A stretch of 64,000 bases of DNA from Lancefieldella parvula (GTDB taxonomy: Bacteria; Actinomycetota; Coriobacteriia; Coriobacteriales; Atopobiaceae). The translations under genes were made by a program, and so were the position numbers. Numbering within the stretch: the first letter of the stretch is position 1; every line of letters starts with the position of its first letter. The stretch lies in assembly GCA_023300185.1 (NCBI GenBank), contig CP097092.1:1426001-1490000 (forward strand), written 5' to 3'. Positions 27,908 through 37,073 of this stretch are shown here, in pieces. The notes under the pieces are model-generated. The model saw only the letters and a program-made list of their open reading frames with translations, had not been told where the DNA came from and ran no database searches.

Positions 27908-30379
27908 TTACTCGTTGTCGCCAGCGGTTGCCTGAGTTGCGGAGATAGCCTGATCAGCATCGGAAGCGTCTGGCCAAGACCAGTCGGTGAATGCTGGGTG
28001 ATCATAGCCCTTCTCGACAGCAAACTCGAAGGCCTCGGTGCGGAACTTCTCCCACTCGTCAATCTGATCTGCCCACTTCTGAGCGTCGATCATGCGGAGA
28101 GCGTCAGCAGCAAGTGCCCAGCGGTCCATGTTGTTCAGGCGCAGCATATCGTAAGGAGTTGTGGTGGAACCCTGCTCCTCATAGCCGTGAACGTTGAAGT
28201 TGTCGTGGTTTGGACGGTTCCAAATCAAGCGACGGACGGAACCGGCGTAAGCGTGGAACGCGAAGAGAACTGGCTTGTCTGCGGAGAAGAGCTTGGTGAA
28301 CTCCTCGTCGGAGAGAGCCTCGTCGTTCTCGGAAGCGTTCTGAATCTTGAGCAGGTCAACAACGTTGACGAAGCGAGCCTTGATGCCCAGCTTGCCAAGC
28401 ATGTCAAGAGCTGCCAGGAGCTCCTGAGTTGGGACGTCGCCGCAGGATGCGAGGACAATGTCCTCCTCGCCAGCCTCAGCGTTGGAAGCCCACTTCCACT
28501 CCTTAGCGCCAGCTGCAAGCTCCTCGCGAGCCTCGTCGAGGGTTACCCATGTTGGAGCAGGCTGCTTACCAGCGAAGATTGCGTTGATGCAGTTTGTGGA
28601 GGTGTAGCACTTCTCGCCAACTGCAAGCAGGAGGTTAGCATCTGCTGGGAAGTAGATGTTGGTGATGTGGTCGTTGTTGAAGCTCTTGTTGAGCATGATG
28701 TCAACAAAACCAGGATCCTGGTGAGAGAATCCGTTGTGGTCCTGGCGCCAAACGTGGCTGGAAAGGACCAGGTTGAGAGCGGAGATAGGCTTGCGCCATG
28801 GAATGTGGCGGACGGTAGCCTCGAGCCACTTAGCGTGCTGGTTGATCATGGAGTCAACGATGTGAACGAATGACTCGTAGCTGGACCAGATGCCGTGGCG
28901 GCCGGTCAGGGTATAGCCCTCAAGCAGGCCCTCGCACTGGTGCTCGGAAAGCTGCTCGATAACGTTACCAACTGGGGAGATGTGCTCGTCGTTCTCGAAG
29001 TCGTCGTTGAAGCCGCCGAACCACTGCTTGTCGGTTACCTGGAAGGATGGCTGCAGACGGTTGGAAGCGGTCTCGTCAGGTCCGAAGATACGGAACTCGG
29101 AGCGGTTGCTGTTGATGAGCTCAGCGGTGTACTCGCCAAGGACACGCGTTGCCTCAGTAGCACCAAAGCCGTGGCCCTTCTCGGCAACTGGGATCTCGTA
29201 CTTCTTTGCGTCAGGAAGAACGAGGTTGCGGCGGATTGCGCCACCGTTTGCGTTAGGGTTAGCGCCAAGACGGAGGTCACCCTTAGGCATGAAAGCGGTA
29301 ACCTCTGGACGGATTGCGCCCTTCTCGGTGAAGAGGGTCTCTGGCTTGTAGGAGCCCATCCAGTCGCGAAGGACCTGGAAGTGAGCCTCGGTATCGCGAG
29401 CGGATGCCAGTGGAACCTGGTGTGCGCGCCAAGAGCCCTCGGTCTTCTTGCCGTCGATGTAAGGAGGGCAAGTCCAACCCTTAGGGGTGCGGAAGATGAT
29501 CATTGGGTAGTAAGGACGGGATGCGTCACCTGCGGCTGCGCGAGTCTTGATAGCGCAGATCTCGTTGAAGACAGCCTCGAGAAGAGCTGCGAAACGACGG
29601 TGGATGGATGCGTGATCCTCGTCGTCGAAGCCTGCAACAAAGTTGTATGGGTGGTAGCCCATGCCGCGGAAGAACTCGTCGCGCTCACCGTCGGAAATAC
29701 GAGCGAGGATGGTTGGGTTAGCAATCTTGTAGCCGTTGAGGTGCAGGATTGGGAGAACGATACCATCGGTCAGTGGGTCCATGAACTTGTTGGTCTGCCA
29801 AGAAGTTGCAAGTGGGCCGGTCTCTGCCTCGCCGTCGCCGACAACAGCGACTGCCAGCAGGGATGGGTTGTCCAGGACAGCGCCGTATGCGTGGGACAGA
29901 GTGTAGCCCAGCTCGCCGCCCTCGTGGATGGAGCCTGGAGTCTCAGGTGCGTAGTGGGAAGGAATTCCGCCTGGGTAAGAGAAGCGGCGGAAGAACTTCT
30001 GGAGGCCCTCTTCATCGTCGGTGATGAATGGGTAGGTCTCGCGATATGTGCCGTCGAGCAGGGACTGTGCGGTACCTGCAGGTCCACCGTGACCAGGGCC
30101 CATGAGGAAGATGGTGTTCTGGTTATGGTCGCGGATGAAGCGGTTGACGTGGCCGAACAGGAAGTTTAGGCCTGGGGTGGTTCCCCAGTGGCCAACCAGG
30201 CGATGCTTAACGTCCTCGCGAGAGAAACTGTCCTTCATAAGAGGGTTGCTGCGAAGATAAATCTGACCAACAGACAGGTAGTTAGCTGCGCGCCAATACC
30301 TATCGACGCCGGCAAGCTCATCCTCAGATACAGGCTGATTCAGGGTCTGCCAAGGTGTGCCGTACACGGGCTGAGCCAT
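27908..30379 (-). CDS. xfp: Xylulose-5-phosphate/fructose-6-phosphate phosphoketolase
   Basis: 823 residues, full family length. Thiamine-diphosphate enzyme that splits xylulose-5-P or fructose-6-P with phosphate into acetyl-P plus glyceraldehyde-3-P or erythrose-4-P, the key step of heterolactic and bifid-type sugar fermentation. Diagnostic motifs: GHWGTTPGLNF, GPGHGGPA, ThDP site VVGDGEAETGPLATSWQ, and the C-terminal YEEQGSTTTP. RBS GGAGGAG before ATG 30379. A LacI-type regulator lies directly upstream and a 22-bp palindrome lies ~166 bp before the start, suggesting carbon-source control. Confidence 0.97.
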   Translation of the reverse strand: MAQPVYGTPWQTLNQPVSEDELAGVDRYWRAANYLSVGQIYLRSNPLMKDSFSREDVKHRLVGHWGTTPGLNFLFGHVNRFIRDHNQNTIFLMGPGHGGPAGTAQSLLDGTYRETYPFITDDEEGLQKFFRRFSYPGGIPSHYAPETPGSIHEGGELGYTLSHAYGAVLDNPSLLAVAVVGDGEAETGPLATSWQTNKFMDPLTDGIVLPILHLNGYKIANPTILARISDGERDEFFRGMGYHPYNFVAGFDDEDHASIHRRFAALLEAVFNEICAIKTRAAAGDASRPYYPMIIFRTPKGWTCPPYIDGKKTEGSWRAHQVPLASARDTEAHFQVLRDWMGSYKPETLFTEKGAIRPEVTAFMPKGDLRLGANPNANGGAIRRNLVLPDAKKYEIPVAEKGHGFGATEATRVLGEYTAELINSNRSEFRIFGPDETASNRLQPSFQVTDKQWFGGFNDDFENDEHISPVGNVIEQLSEHQCEGLLEGYTLTGRHGIWSSYESFVHIVDSMINQHAKWLEATVRHIPWRKPISALNLVLSSHVWRQDHNGFSHQDPGFVDIMLNKSFNNDHITNIYFPADANLLLAVGEKCYTSTNCINAIFAGKQPAPTWVTLDEAREELAAGAKEWKWASNAEAGEEDIVLASCGDVPTQELLAALDMLGKLGIKARFVNVVDLLKIQNASENDEALSDEEFTKLFSADKPVLFAFHAYAGSVRRLIWNRPNHDNFNVHGYEEQGSTTTPYDMLRLNNMDRWALAADALRMIDAQKWADQIDEWEKFRTEAFEFAVEKGYDHPAFTDWSWPDASDADQAISATQATAGDNE

Positions 30380-30544
30380 GTGCTCCTCCTTTTCTTGGGC
30401 TGCTATCTGCGCGTTTACGCAGGTTAGGCAACCTCGTTGCTTCCATCACCTGAGCGTTTGTTTTGTTCGCACTCAACTGGGCACGCATAAAACAACACAT
30501 ACATAACAGTATGATGCTTCGGCTATGTTTCAAATACTACTGTA

Positions 30545-30566
30545 AGTGATAAAACGTTTTATCACT
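30545..30566. promoter_or_regulatory. LacI-family operator palindrome
   Basis: Perfect 22-bp palindrome: arms AGTGATAAAAC and GTTTTATCACT meeting at a central CG, the classic LacI/GalR operator symmetry. It lies 166 bp upstream of xfp and about 360 bp past the end of the LacI-type gene. Confidence 0.8.
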
Positions 30567-30701
30567 GTGAGATTTCTGGAAATTTCTTTCCTGAGAGACG
30601 CTTAAGCTGTCTTTTAAGCAGCAAAACGATCCCCCAACAGTACCCACAATGCCAAAGCGCAACCAAAATGGTGCCCAAGTAAAGCGTATACACACCAAAG
30701 T

Positions 30702-30849
30702 GGTAAAAAATGCGTTTAGTTGGAGATTTCATTTTTCTGCATACAACGTTTGCCCAGATAAAAATTTTTGAGGCGGTAAAAAATCGTCTTAGTTGGAGAT
30801 AAAACGTCTAATTTTCAATTTTCATTTCCAACTAAACGCGTTTTTTACC
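30702..30849. repeat. Three copies of a GGTAAAAAA..TTAGTTGGA motif
   Basis: Two direct copies (30702-30729 and 30775-30800) and one inverted copy (30825-30849) of GGTAAAAAA(T/C)GCGTTTAGTTGGA with small changes. Copies one and three could pair into a long stem; copies two and three into a short hairpin. May be a transcription-attenuation structure or protein sites. Confidence 0.65.
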
Positions 30850-30929
30850 TTTTTCGGCACATAATTTTGAGCCCAAAAATTACGTATTCATAGAAATGAA
30901 TTTAATTGCACAAATATGCAGAAATCTGA

Positions 30930-32116
30930 TTAGCGACCCAAAACACGCACACTATTCTTCTCAATCATGCGCGGCTCAAGAATTATCTGAATCGAAGCGC
31001 CATCGTCCACCGGCCCATCTGCGTTTTCCAGGCCTATTCCGGTAATCTTTGCAGAGACAAGGTCTGTGCCGATATCCGCACCAGCGCTACTACCAGCAGC
31101 TGCGCCCTCACCCGCACTAGCAGCGACACCCATCTCGGCGCCAACGCCAATACCTGCGCCAACATCCGCCCCGTGCTCGCCCAGACGACGAAACATGATT
31201 GAAAGCGCAGCGTCAGAAAGCTCATCAACATTTTGCTCAATCGAGGTCAGCGCTGGCTCAAACAGTGCGTCTGAAATGCTGTTATCGTATCCGACAACAG
31301 AATAGTCGCGCGGAACATGCAAGCCACGCTCGTACAGGTAGCGCAACAAGCCCAAGCGCAATGTTGTCCGACGTCGCAACAACCGCCGTAGCGTTCACGC
31401 GAATCAGCTGCTGAGCTGCAAGATACGCATCAGGAATGTAATAATCGCTGGTCAGCACAAGCGACTGATCCAGCTCCAGGCCCTTCTCGCCAAGTGCGCG
31501 AACGTAGCCGTTGAGGCGCGCGCAGCCGGTGTTGGAGGCGGTGTTGACCATGCATGCAATGCGGCGATGACCATGATCTAGCAGGTATTTTGTGGCCAGA
31601 TAGCCGCCAAGCTCATTGTTGAACGTCACTTTGTCGCAGTCGAGCGCGTCGATGGTTCGGTCCACCATGACGTACGGCACGGGCAGCTGCTCCAGGTCGG
31701 CGATGAGCTGCTTTGAGGCTTCTACCTCGTCGGACGTGATGATAAAGATGCCGTCGGCGCCGCGATTGACCAGCAGTCGCACAAGGTCCGCATCGTTTGA
31801 CGTGCTGTTATCCGAGTTGGTGATGAACAGCGCGTACCCGCGGCGGCGGCACTTCATCTCCAGCATCTTTGCAAACGACGAGAAAAACCGGCTCTCGATA
31901 TTCGGCACGATCAACCCCAGCGTCTGCGTATGCTGCGTGACCAGGCTTCTTGCAATCTGGTTGGGAATGTAGTGCTCGCGACGGGCAACGTCGAGGATGC
32001 GGCGACGGTTCTCGTCGCTCACGCGCACCGGCCGACCGTTCAGCACCAGCGAAACCGTGGCGGGCGACAGCCCCACCTCGCGCGCAATCGTTTTTAGGGT
32101 GACTTTTTCTGCCACG
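30930..32116 (-). pseudogene. LacI-family regulator with one frameshift
   Basis: GTG 32116 (RBS GAGGTAAC) starts VAEKVTLKTIAREVGLSPAT, a standard LacI HTH plus hinge (VSLVLNGRPVRVSDENRRRI). The ligand domain runs to TSDNIALGL, then continues in another frame as LRYLYERGLHVPRDYSVVGY. Removing one G from the GGG near 31357 restores the frame, so this may be a sequence error. The C-terminus holds an unusual Gly/Ala-rich insert of ~45 residues (GADVGAGIGVGAEMG..) before ILEPRMIEKNSVR. Likely regulator of xfp through the 30545 palindrome. Confidence 0.8.
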
Positions 32117-32304
32117 TTACCTCGCAACTTGCCCCGTTTGTCGTTGTTGCTTAAGTATAATAGTCGAGAAACCCCTGCGGCTGGTCGTCCGCCAAAAGCC
32201 AGACGTTGTCTCCACACGACAACCGCACCTGGACCCCGACACCGCACGCAAGCTGCACCTGCGCCCCGGCGCTCGCACGACAACCGCATTCCGAGAGGAC
32301 GCGC

Positions 32305-33669
32305 ATGAACATCACACCACAGGAAATCGCCGAAACCCTCGCCATGGTCAGCGAGCAAAACCTTGACCTGCGCACCATTACGATGGGCATCTCGCTCAAT
32401 AGCTGCGCAGACGAGGACCTGGACCGCATGTGCCAGAAGGTCTACGACCGCATCACTCGCCAGGCCGAGCACCTGGTGTCCGTGGCCGAGGACCTGGAGC
32501 GCGAGTACGGCATCCCCATTGCCAACAAGCGCGTTTCCGTCACGCCAATCGCACAGATTGCGGCATGTACCTCGGCGCAAGACCTGACCCCGCTTGCTCA
32601 CACGCTTGACCGCGCGGCCGAGACGCTGGGCATCGACTTTTTGGGTGGCTTCTCGGCACTGGTCCACAAGGGCCTTGGCGACGCCGACCGCCGACTCATC
32701 GCATCCATCCCCGAGGCGCTGGCCACCACGTCGCGCGTCTGTTCCTCGGTAAACGTTGCGTCTACGCGCGCAGGCATCAACATGGACGCCGTTCTGCTCA
32801 TGGCAGAAACCGTGCTCGAAGCCGCTCGTCGCACCACTGACATTCAGTGCTACGGTGCTGCTAAGCTGGTCGTTTTTGCCAACATGGTGGAGGACTCCCC
32901 CTTCATGGCCGGCGCGGTCCACGGCAGCGGAGAGGCGGACGCCGTCATTAACGTGGGCGTTTCTGGTCCTGGCGTCATGGCTGCGGCCCTCGCCGAGCTC
33001 CCCGACTCCGCAAACCTCATGGACGTTGCCGAGAAGATCAAGCAGACCGCATTCAAGATTACCCGCGCAGGCGAGCTGATGAGCCGCGAGGCTTCAAGGC
33101 GCCTGGGTGTCGAGAAGGGCATCGTAGACCTCAGTCTTGCGCCTACCCCAGCAGCTGGCGATTCCGTCGCTAAGATTCTGGAGCTCATCGGCGTTGGCGA
33201 ATGCGGTGGTCCCGGAACTACCTGCGCGCTTGCCCTGCTCAACGATGCTGTCAAGAAGGGCGGCGTCATGGCGTCGTCCAGCGTTGGCGGCCTGTCCGGC
33301 GCGTTCATCCCGGTCTCCGAGGATGCGGGCATGATTCGCGCAGCTCAAGACGGCGCGCTTTCTCTCGAGAAACTCGAGGCAATGACGTCAGTCTGCTCCG
33401 TTGGCCTGGACATGATTGCTATTCCTGGCGATTCCTCTGTGGAGACCATCGCGGGCATCATCGCAGATGAGATGGCCATTGGTGTCATCAACACCAAGAC
33501 CACAGCGGTCCGCGTTATCCCAGCTATTGGTTACAACGAGGGAGACGTCCTGGAGTTCGGCGGCCTCTTTGGATCCGCACCAATTATGCCGGTCAACCAG
33601 TTTGCGGGCACGGTGCTTGCCCACCGTGGCGGTCGCTTCCCCGCTCCGCTCAATTCGCTCAAGAACTAG
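32305..33669 (+). CDS. UPF0210 (PFL-like) family protein
   Basis: 454 residues, full length for UPF0210. Recognisable segments: N-terminal MNITPQEIAETLAMVSEQNL, LDLRTITMGISL, AGAVHGSGEADAVINVGVSG, DLSLAPTPAAGDSVA, GGPGTTCALALLNDAVKKGG and a C-terminal GTVLAHRGGRFPAP. The family has a glycyl-radical-like alpha/beta barrel but no established activity. It is usually found with an ACT-domain UPF0237 partner; none is adjacent here. ATG 32305 with GAGAGGA; the ORF extends upstream without a better site. Confidence 0.9.
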   Translation: MNITPQEIAETLAMVSEQNLDLRTITMGISLNSCADEDLDRMCQKVYDRITRQAEHLVSVAEDLEREYGIPIANKRVSVTPIAQIAACTSAQDLTPLAHTLDRAAETLGIDFLGGFSALVHKGLGDADRRLIASIPEALATTSRVCSSVNVASTRAGINMDAVLLMAETVLEAARRTTDIQCYGAAKLVVFANMVEDSPFMAGAVHGSGEADAVINVGVSGPGVMAAALAELPDSANLMDVAEKIKQTAFKITRAGELMSREASRRLGVEKGIVDLSLAPTPAAGDSVAKILELIGVGECGGPGTTCALALLNDAVKKGGVMASSSVGGLSGAFIPVSEDAGMIRAAQDGALSLEKLEAMTSVCSVGLDMIAIPGDSSVETIAGIIADEMAIGVINTKTTAVRVIPAIGYNEGDVLEFGGLFGSAPIMPVNQFAGTVLAHRGGRFPAPLNSLKN

Positions 33670-33674
33670 CAAAA

Positions 33675-34165
33675 GAGCCTCCACATTTGAACTGCCTCCC
33701 ATTTCTTGGACATGAGAAATAGGAGGCAGTTCATGTGCGGGTGATTATGATTCTGCAGCGTGTTAGCGTCGGCTTTTAGGCTTGGCGTACAAAATAGCTC
33801 AGCTTTGGTAGGCCTCGCCGAAGAATCGACTATGCTCCTAATCAAGATAGCTAGGCAGCTAGGTGGTCGCACTACCTGATATACATCTCTATGCATAAAC
33901 TTCATCTAATATGCTTAAACATGAATAGACTTATATAAGAAATTTAACTATCGGGAAATTCTGTATCTACGGAACACACTTAAGTCGGATATTCTGCTCA
34001 GATGTGGGCATTTTATACATCTAATGACGATAATCTGCATGATTGGGGTATTTTCAGCGTCATGTATACGTCTTTTTAACAGATTATCCGACTTAGGTGT
34101 GTTTTGAACTGCCTTCCATTTCTCGTGTCCAAGAAATGGAAGGCAGTTCAATCGGAGGCTCTTTT
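33675..34165. terminator. Bidirectional terminator split by an insertion
   Basis: GAGCCTCC (33675-33682, preceded by AAAA) and GGAGGCTC (34154-34161, followed by TTTTT) are perfect complements lying on either side of the 463-bp element. Together they would form the shared terminator of the convergent UPF0210 and CobW genes, so the element sits in its loop. Confidence 0.8.
33688..34150 (+). mobile_element. Hairpin-ended non-coding element, copy A (463 bp)
   Basis: Both ends are ~46-bp palindromes: TGAACTGCCTCCCATTTCT, a short TGGACA-containing loop, then AGAAATAGGAGGCAGTTCA. Each terminus is therefore an inverted repeat internally and with the other end. Flanked by ATT / ATC, a near 3-bp target duplication. 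No internal ORF worth calling. Copies B and C occur at 47485 and 53959. TG..CA ends and TTGGACA resemble IS3-family termini, so it may be an IS3-mobilised MITE. Confidence 0.85.
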
Positions 34166-35352
34166 TAGTTGCATGTTTTATGCGCTTGCGACTCAGTGCT
34201 CGCCATGGTCGTGCTCGTGGCCGACGCTGTGCACGTGACCCTCGTGCTCGTGCGTGTGCTCACCGTGCGCGTGCTCGCCGTGGTCGTGGCCGTGCTCGTG
34301 GTGCTCGTGTCCCTCGTGGTCGTGCTCGTGGCCTCATGCTCGCAGTGGCCATGCTCGTGGTCGCAGTGTTCATGCACGCAATGACCGTGCTCGTGGTCGC
34401 AATGCGAGTGATCGTGCTCGTCAGCCAAGTCCGACTGCTCGTGCCAGAACGCCGGCACAAACGCCTCGCGAAGTCCATGACGCAGCAGGTCACGGCCGAT
34501 AAACACGCACCTGGACTCTTCCTGAGGTTCGTCGCCCGTAATCGCCCATGCGCGCTCTACCAGGTCAAACTTGACCCACTGATTACCACAAGGCAGCGTA
34601 CCCTTTGCACGAGCAAGCTTTCCAAAAACGCCAGCCGACGCTGCGTCCAAAAGCCAAATCAAGTGCGTTGGACTTGGAAGCTCAGCGTGAGTCAGCGCCA
34701 TAGTCTCCAGGTCAGGCCCCTCGTCCTTCTCGCTAGCTGAATCTTTAAGAACAGAACCGTCAAGCGCGCGCGTTAAAAGAGAGTTCCACCACTCATCAGG
34801 AATATCAGCATATGAAGACTCCGCAATAACCTCTGCCTGCGGATTTATCTCTGCCGCAAGCTGCTTAATGGGCTCGGCGGCATCCTCGCTACCTGGAGCA
34901 AGCTTGGAAATCACCACGCTCGCAGCGGCGCTCAGCTGGTTGTCAAAAATCTCTGGAAAATCGGTGCGCTGATTCTGCCACGAAACGGCATCGACCACGG
35001 TAACCGGCGCCAGCAAACTGATGCGTTCCCAAGCCACCTGATTCACGTTATCAAGAATGCTCTGCAGCTTAGCCACGCCAGTTGGTTCAACAATTAAATA
35101 CTCGGGGTCGATTGTGTTTGAAATGGTCAGCACCGACGTCGCAAAATCCTGCTTGCCCGAACAGCAAATGCAATTCTCGGTAGACTCCCAAACCTTGAGG
35201 TCGGAGTCCTGCCTCAGGCGGCGCGCATCAATGTCTGCCTGGCCATATTCATTCTCGTAGATAGCAAAATCACGCCCAGTCCGGCGCACGAGCTCCTGAA
35301 TGAAGGTGGTTTTACCAGCTCCAAGAAAGCCTGATACAACAAGGATTTTCAT
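34165..35352 (-). CDS. CobW/COG0523 GTPase metallochaperone with His-rich tail (frameshifted tail)
   Basis: G3E GTPase: Walker A GFLGAGKTT (8-16), metal site CICC (61-64), EPTGVAK, and CobW C-terminal domain RCVFIGRDLLRHGL. Such proteins deliver zinc or other metals. The tail is HDHSHCDHEHGHCVHEHCDHE-like, then reads as Thr/Ser-rich junk to 34165. One frame over, the same DNA continues GHEHDHEGHEHHEHGHDHGE.. to a TGA at 34193, so a base is missing near 34340. The intended protein is ~385 residues with a ~75-residue metal-binding tail; the frameshifted end runs into the terminator. Confidence 0.85.
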   Translation of the reverse strand: MKILVVSGFLGAGKTTFIQELVRRTGRDFAIYENEYGQADIDARRLRQDSDLKVWESTENCICCSGKQDFATSVLTISNTIDPEYLIVEPTGVAKLQSILDNVNQVAWERISLLAPVTVVDAVSWQNQRTDFPEIFDNQLSAAASVVISKLAPGSEDAAEPIKQLAAEINPQAEVIAESSYADIPDEWWNSLLTRALDGSVLKDSASEKDEGPDLETMALTHAELPSPTHLIWLLDAASAGVFGKLARAKGTLPCGNQWVKFDLVERAWAITGDEPQEESRCVFIGRDLLRHGLREAFVPAFWHEQSDLADEHDHSHCDHEHGHCVHEHCDHEHGHCEHEATSTTTRDTSTTSTATTTASTRTVSTRTSTRVTCTASATSTTMASTESQAHKTCN

Positions 35353-35398
35353 GAATACAACCGCTTCCTAAACTCCGTTGGCGCCCACCAGCGCAAAA

Positions 35399-35430
35399 AG
35401 CTGGCGAGAAAACCGAACTTCTCGCCAGCT
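35399..35430 (-). terminator. adh terminator built from an inverted GGCGAGAA pair
   Basis: AGCTGGCGAGAA / TTCTCGCCAGCT stem with an 8-base loop, followed on the minus strand by TTTTTGC, 35 bp past the alcohol dehydrogenase stop. Both arms contain the over-represented motif. Confidence 0.9.
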
Positions 35431-35464
35431 CAAACGTACTAAATAACGCGACCTAGTTGATTAC

Positions 35465-36523
35465 CTAGTCGATAACAACAACTGGCTTGATAAGGTCGGA
35501 TGGCTTATCACGCATGGTGAAGAGAGCCTCCTCGAGGTGATCCCAGCCGTGATAGAGGTGAGTAACCTCTGGGTGAAGGTCAAGACGGCCGGAAGTGACC
35601 AGGCTGGAGAGCTTCTCCATGCGCAGACGGCCGCCAGGCATGAGGCCGCCACGGATGTCCTTGTGGCCCATACCAACGCCCCACTCGACGCGAGGAATGT
35701 TGACGTAGTCGCCGGAGCCGAGGTAGTTGACGTTACCAATCTTTCCGCCAGGCTTGAGTGCCTTGACAGCGTCCTCGAAGGTCTCGCAGCCGCCGCCGTC
35801 GACGCAGACGCGGTCAACGCCCTTGCCGCCGGTGAGCTCCATGACCTGCTCCCAGATTGGGCCGTCCTTGTAGGAGATGAAGTCGGTTGCGCCGTAGCCC
35901 TTAGCTGCCTCAACGCAGACTGGACGGGTACCAACAGCAATGATGCGAGAAGCACCGTGAAGTGCAGCACCAGCAACGGACATGAGGCCGACAGGTCCAA
36001 TGCCGATGACCAGGACGGTGTCGCCGAACTCAACGCCAGCCAGCTCAACTGCGTGGAAGCCGGTTGGAACCATGTCGGAAAGGATGCAGGCGTCTGCTGG
36101 ATCCATGCCCTCTGGCATGTGAGCGAGGTTGCCGTCAGCGTCGTTTACGTGGAAGTACTCGGAGAAGACGCCGTCCTTGAAGTTGGAGAACTTCCAGCCA
36201 GCAAGCATGCCACCGGAGTGCATGGAGTAGCCAGCCTGAGCCTCAAGGGAGTTCCAGTCTGGAGTAATTGCAGGAACGAGGACGCGGTCGCCAGGCTTGA
36301 AGTCCTTAACGCACTCGCCAACCTCGACAACCTCTGCGGAGCACTCATGACCAAGAATCATGTTGTGACGGTCGCCGATTGCGCCCTCCCACAGAGTGTG
36401 AATATCAGAAGTACAAATTGCGACCGCAAGTGGCTTGCAGATTGCGTCCAGAGGACCACACTTTGGTGTCTCCTTCTCAATCCAGCCGGACTCGCCGATC
36501 TTGAGCATTGCATAACCCTTCAT
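35465..36523 (-). CDS. adh: Zinc-dependent medium-chain alcohol dehydrogenase
   Basis: 352 residues. Aligns positionally with the tetrameric NADP-dependent secondary ADHs of Clostridium beijerinckii and Thermoanaerobacter: zinc ligands Cys37, His59 (GHE), Asp150 and Glu60; Rossmann motif GIGPVGLMSVAGA (~174); YKDGP and the C-terminal SDLIKPVVVID. The structural-zinc cysteine cluster is absent, as in that group. Likely interconverts secondary alcohols or aldehydes with ketones for redox balance. RBS AGGAGG before ATG 36523. Confidence 0.92.
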   Translation of the reverse strand: MKGYAMLKIGESGWIEKETPKCGPLDAICKPLAVAICTSDIHTLWEGAIGDRHNMILGHECSAEVVEVGECVKDFKPGDRVLVPAITPDWNSLEAQAGYSMHSGGMLAGWKFSNFKDGVFSEYFHVNDADGNLAHMPEGMDPADACILSDMVPTGFHAVELAGVEFGDTVLVIGIGPVGLMSVAGAALHGASRIIAVGTRPVCVEAAKGYGATDFISYKDGPIWEQVMELTGGKGVDRVCVDGGGCETFEDAVKALKPGGKIGNVNYLGSGDYVNIPRVEWGVGMGHKDIRGGLMPGGRLRMEKLSSLVTSGRLDLHPEVTHLYHGWDHLEEALFTMRDKPSDLIKPVVVID

Positions 36524-37073
36524 AAAACCCTCCTAAAATCTGTGTTTCTTAGCAATGAAACACTACCTACCTCGTGGAGGAGCACGCCTTTTGCGTGACA
36601 CTGACGAGGCTTATAAACGATTTTGCGAAAGCTCGCATACGAGCGTACGTGGTTGTTGCGGCCACAAATGGGTCCTCTCCACAACAAACTGCGAACACTC
36701 GCGAAGTACATTTTCAAGTACTTTTTCGCGCAAATCTAGAACGAAACCGTGAAAGGTTGAGCAGTCTTTCATGAATTTTAGGCTGGCGAGAAATGCGGTT
36801 TGCAAATATCCGATATTTGCGCACGTAGACAATGTGTACGCTAACATACCGTTAACCAAACCTCCGACCGATGAGAAACAACGCTTATCGGCAAACGGTT
36901 ACCGTTCACCGAGTCAAATGGGCAGACTGTCCACTTTTCTGTTGTATGCGGTTGCTCCGTGGTGTTATGCAGAGGCGCTTTGTTAGAATTCTGGCAGACG
37001 GGTTTCTCGCCACATGAGTTTTTAAGCAAGCTGCTTCAAGAAGAGAAATCCACTGGTCAAGGAAGGAATTCAC
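36524..37073. other. 550-bp divergent intergenic region
   Basis: Holds the adh promoter (minus) and the promoter of the 37074 gene (plus, RBS AAGGAAGG). Small hairpin GCAAATAT-CCG-ATATTTGC at 36800-36818, and two isolated TGGCGAGAA copies (36783, 37001). Short frames on both strands lack start signals and look non-coding. Confidence 0.6.

Larger units (their letters stand above)
30380..30929. other. 550-bp regulatory/intergenic region upstream of xfp
   Basis: Contains the xfp leader and RBS, the LacI-type palindrome (30545-30566), and three copies of a 25-bp motif (30702-30849). AT-rich, no coding frame I can support. Confidence 0.7.

Noticed and set aside
28895..30169. 424-codon plus-strand frame opposite xfp, and similar long frames opposite alr, adh, nnr and glmM
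   Set aside because: They mirror strongly conserved genes on the other strand and lack start signals or protein-like motifs.
30930..32922. 546-codon frame for the LacI-type gene extending to 32922
   Set aside because: The upstream 270 codons are antisense to the UPF0210 gene; the GTG at 32116 with GAGGTAAC fits the family start.
36771..36986. 71-codon frame starting in the adh upstream region
   Set aside because: No Shine-Dalgarno, mixed composition, and it spans a hairpin and promoter-like DNA.
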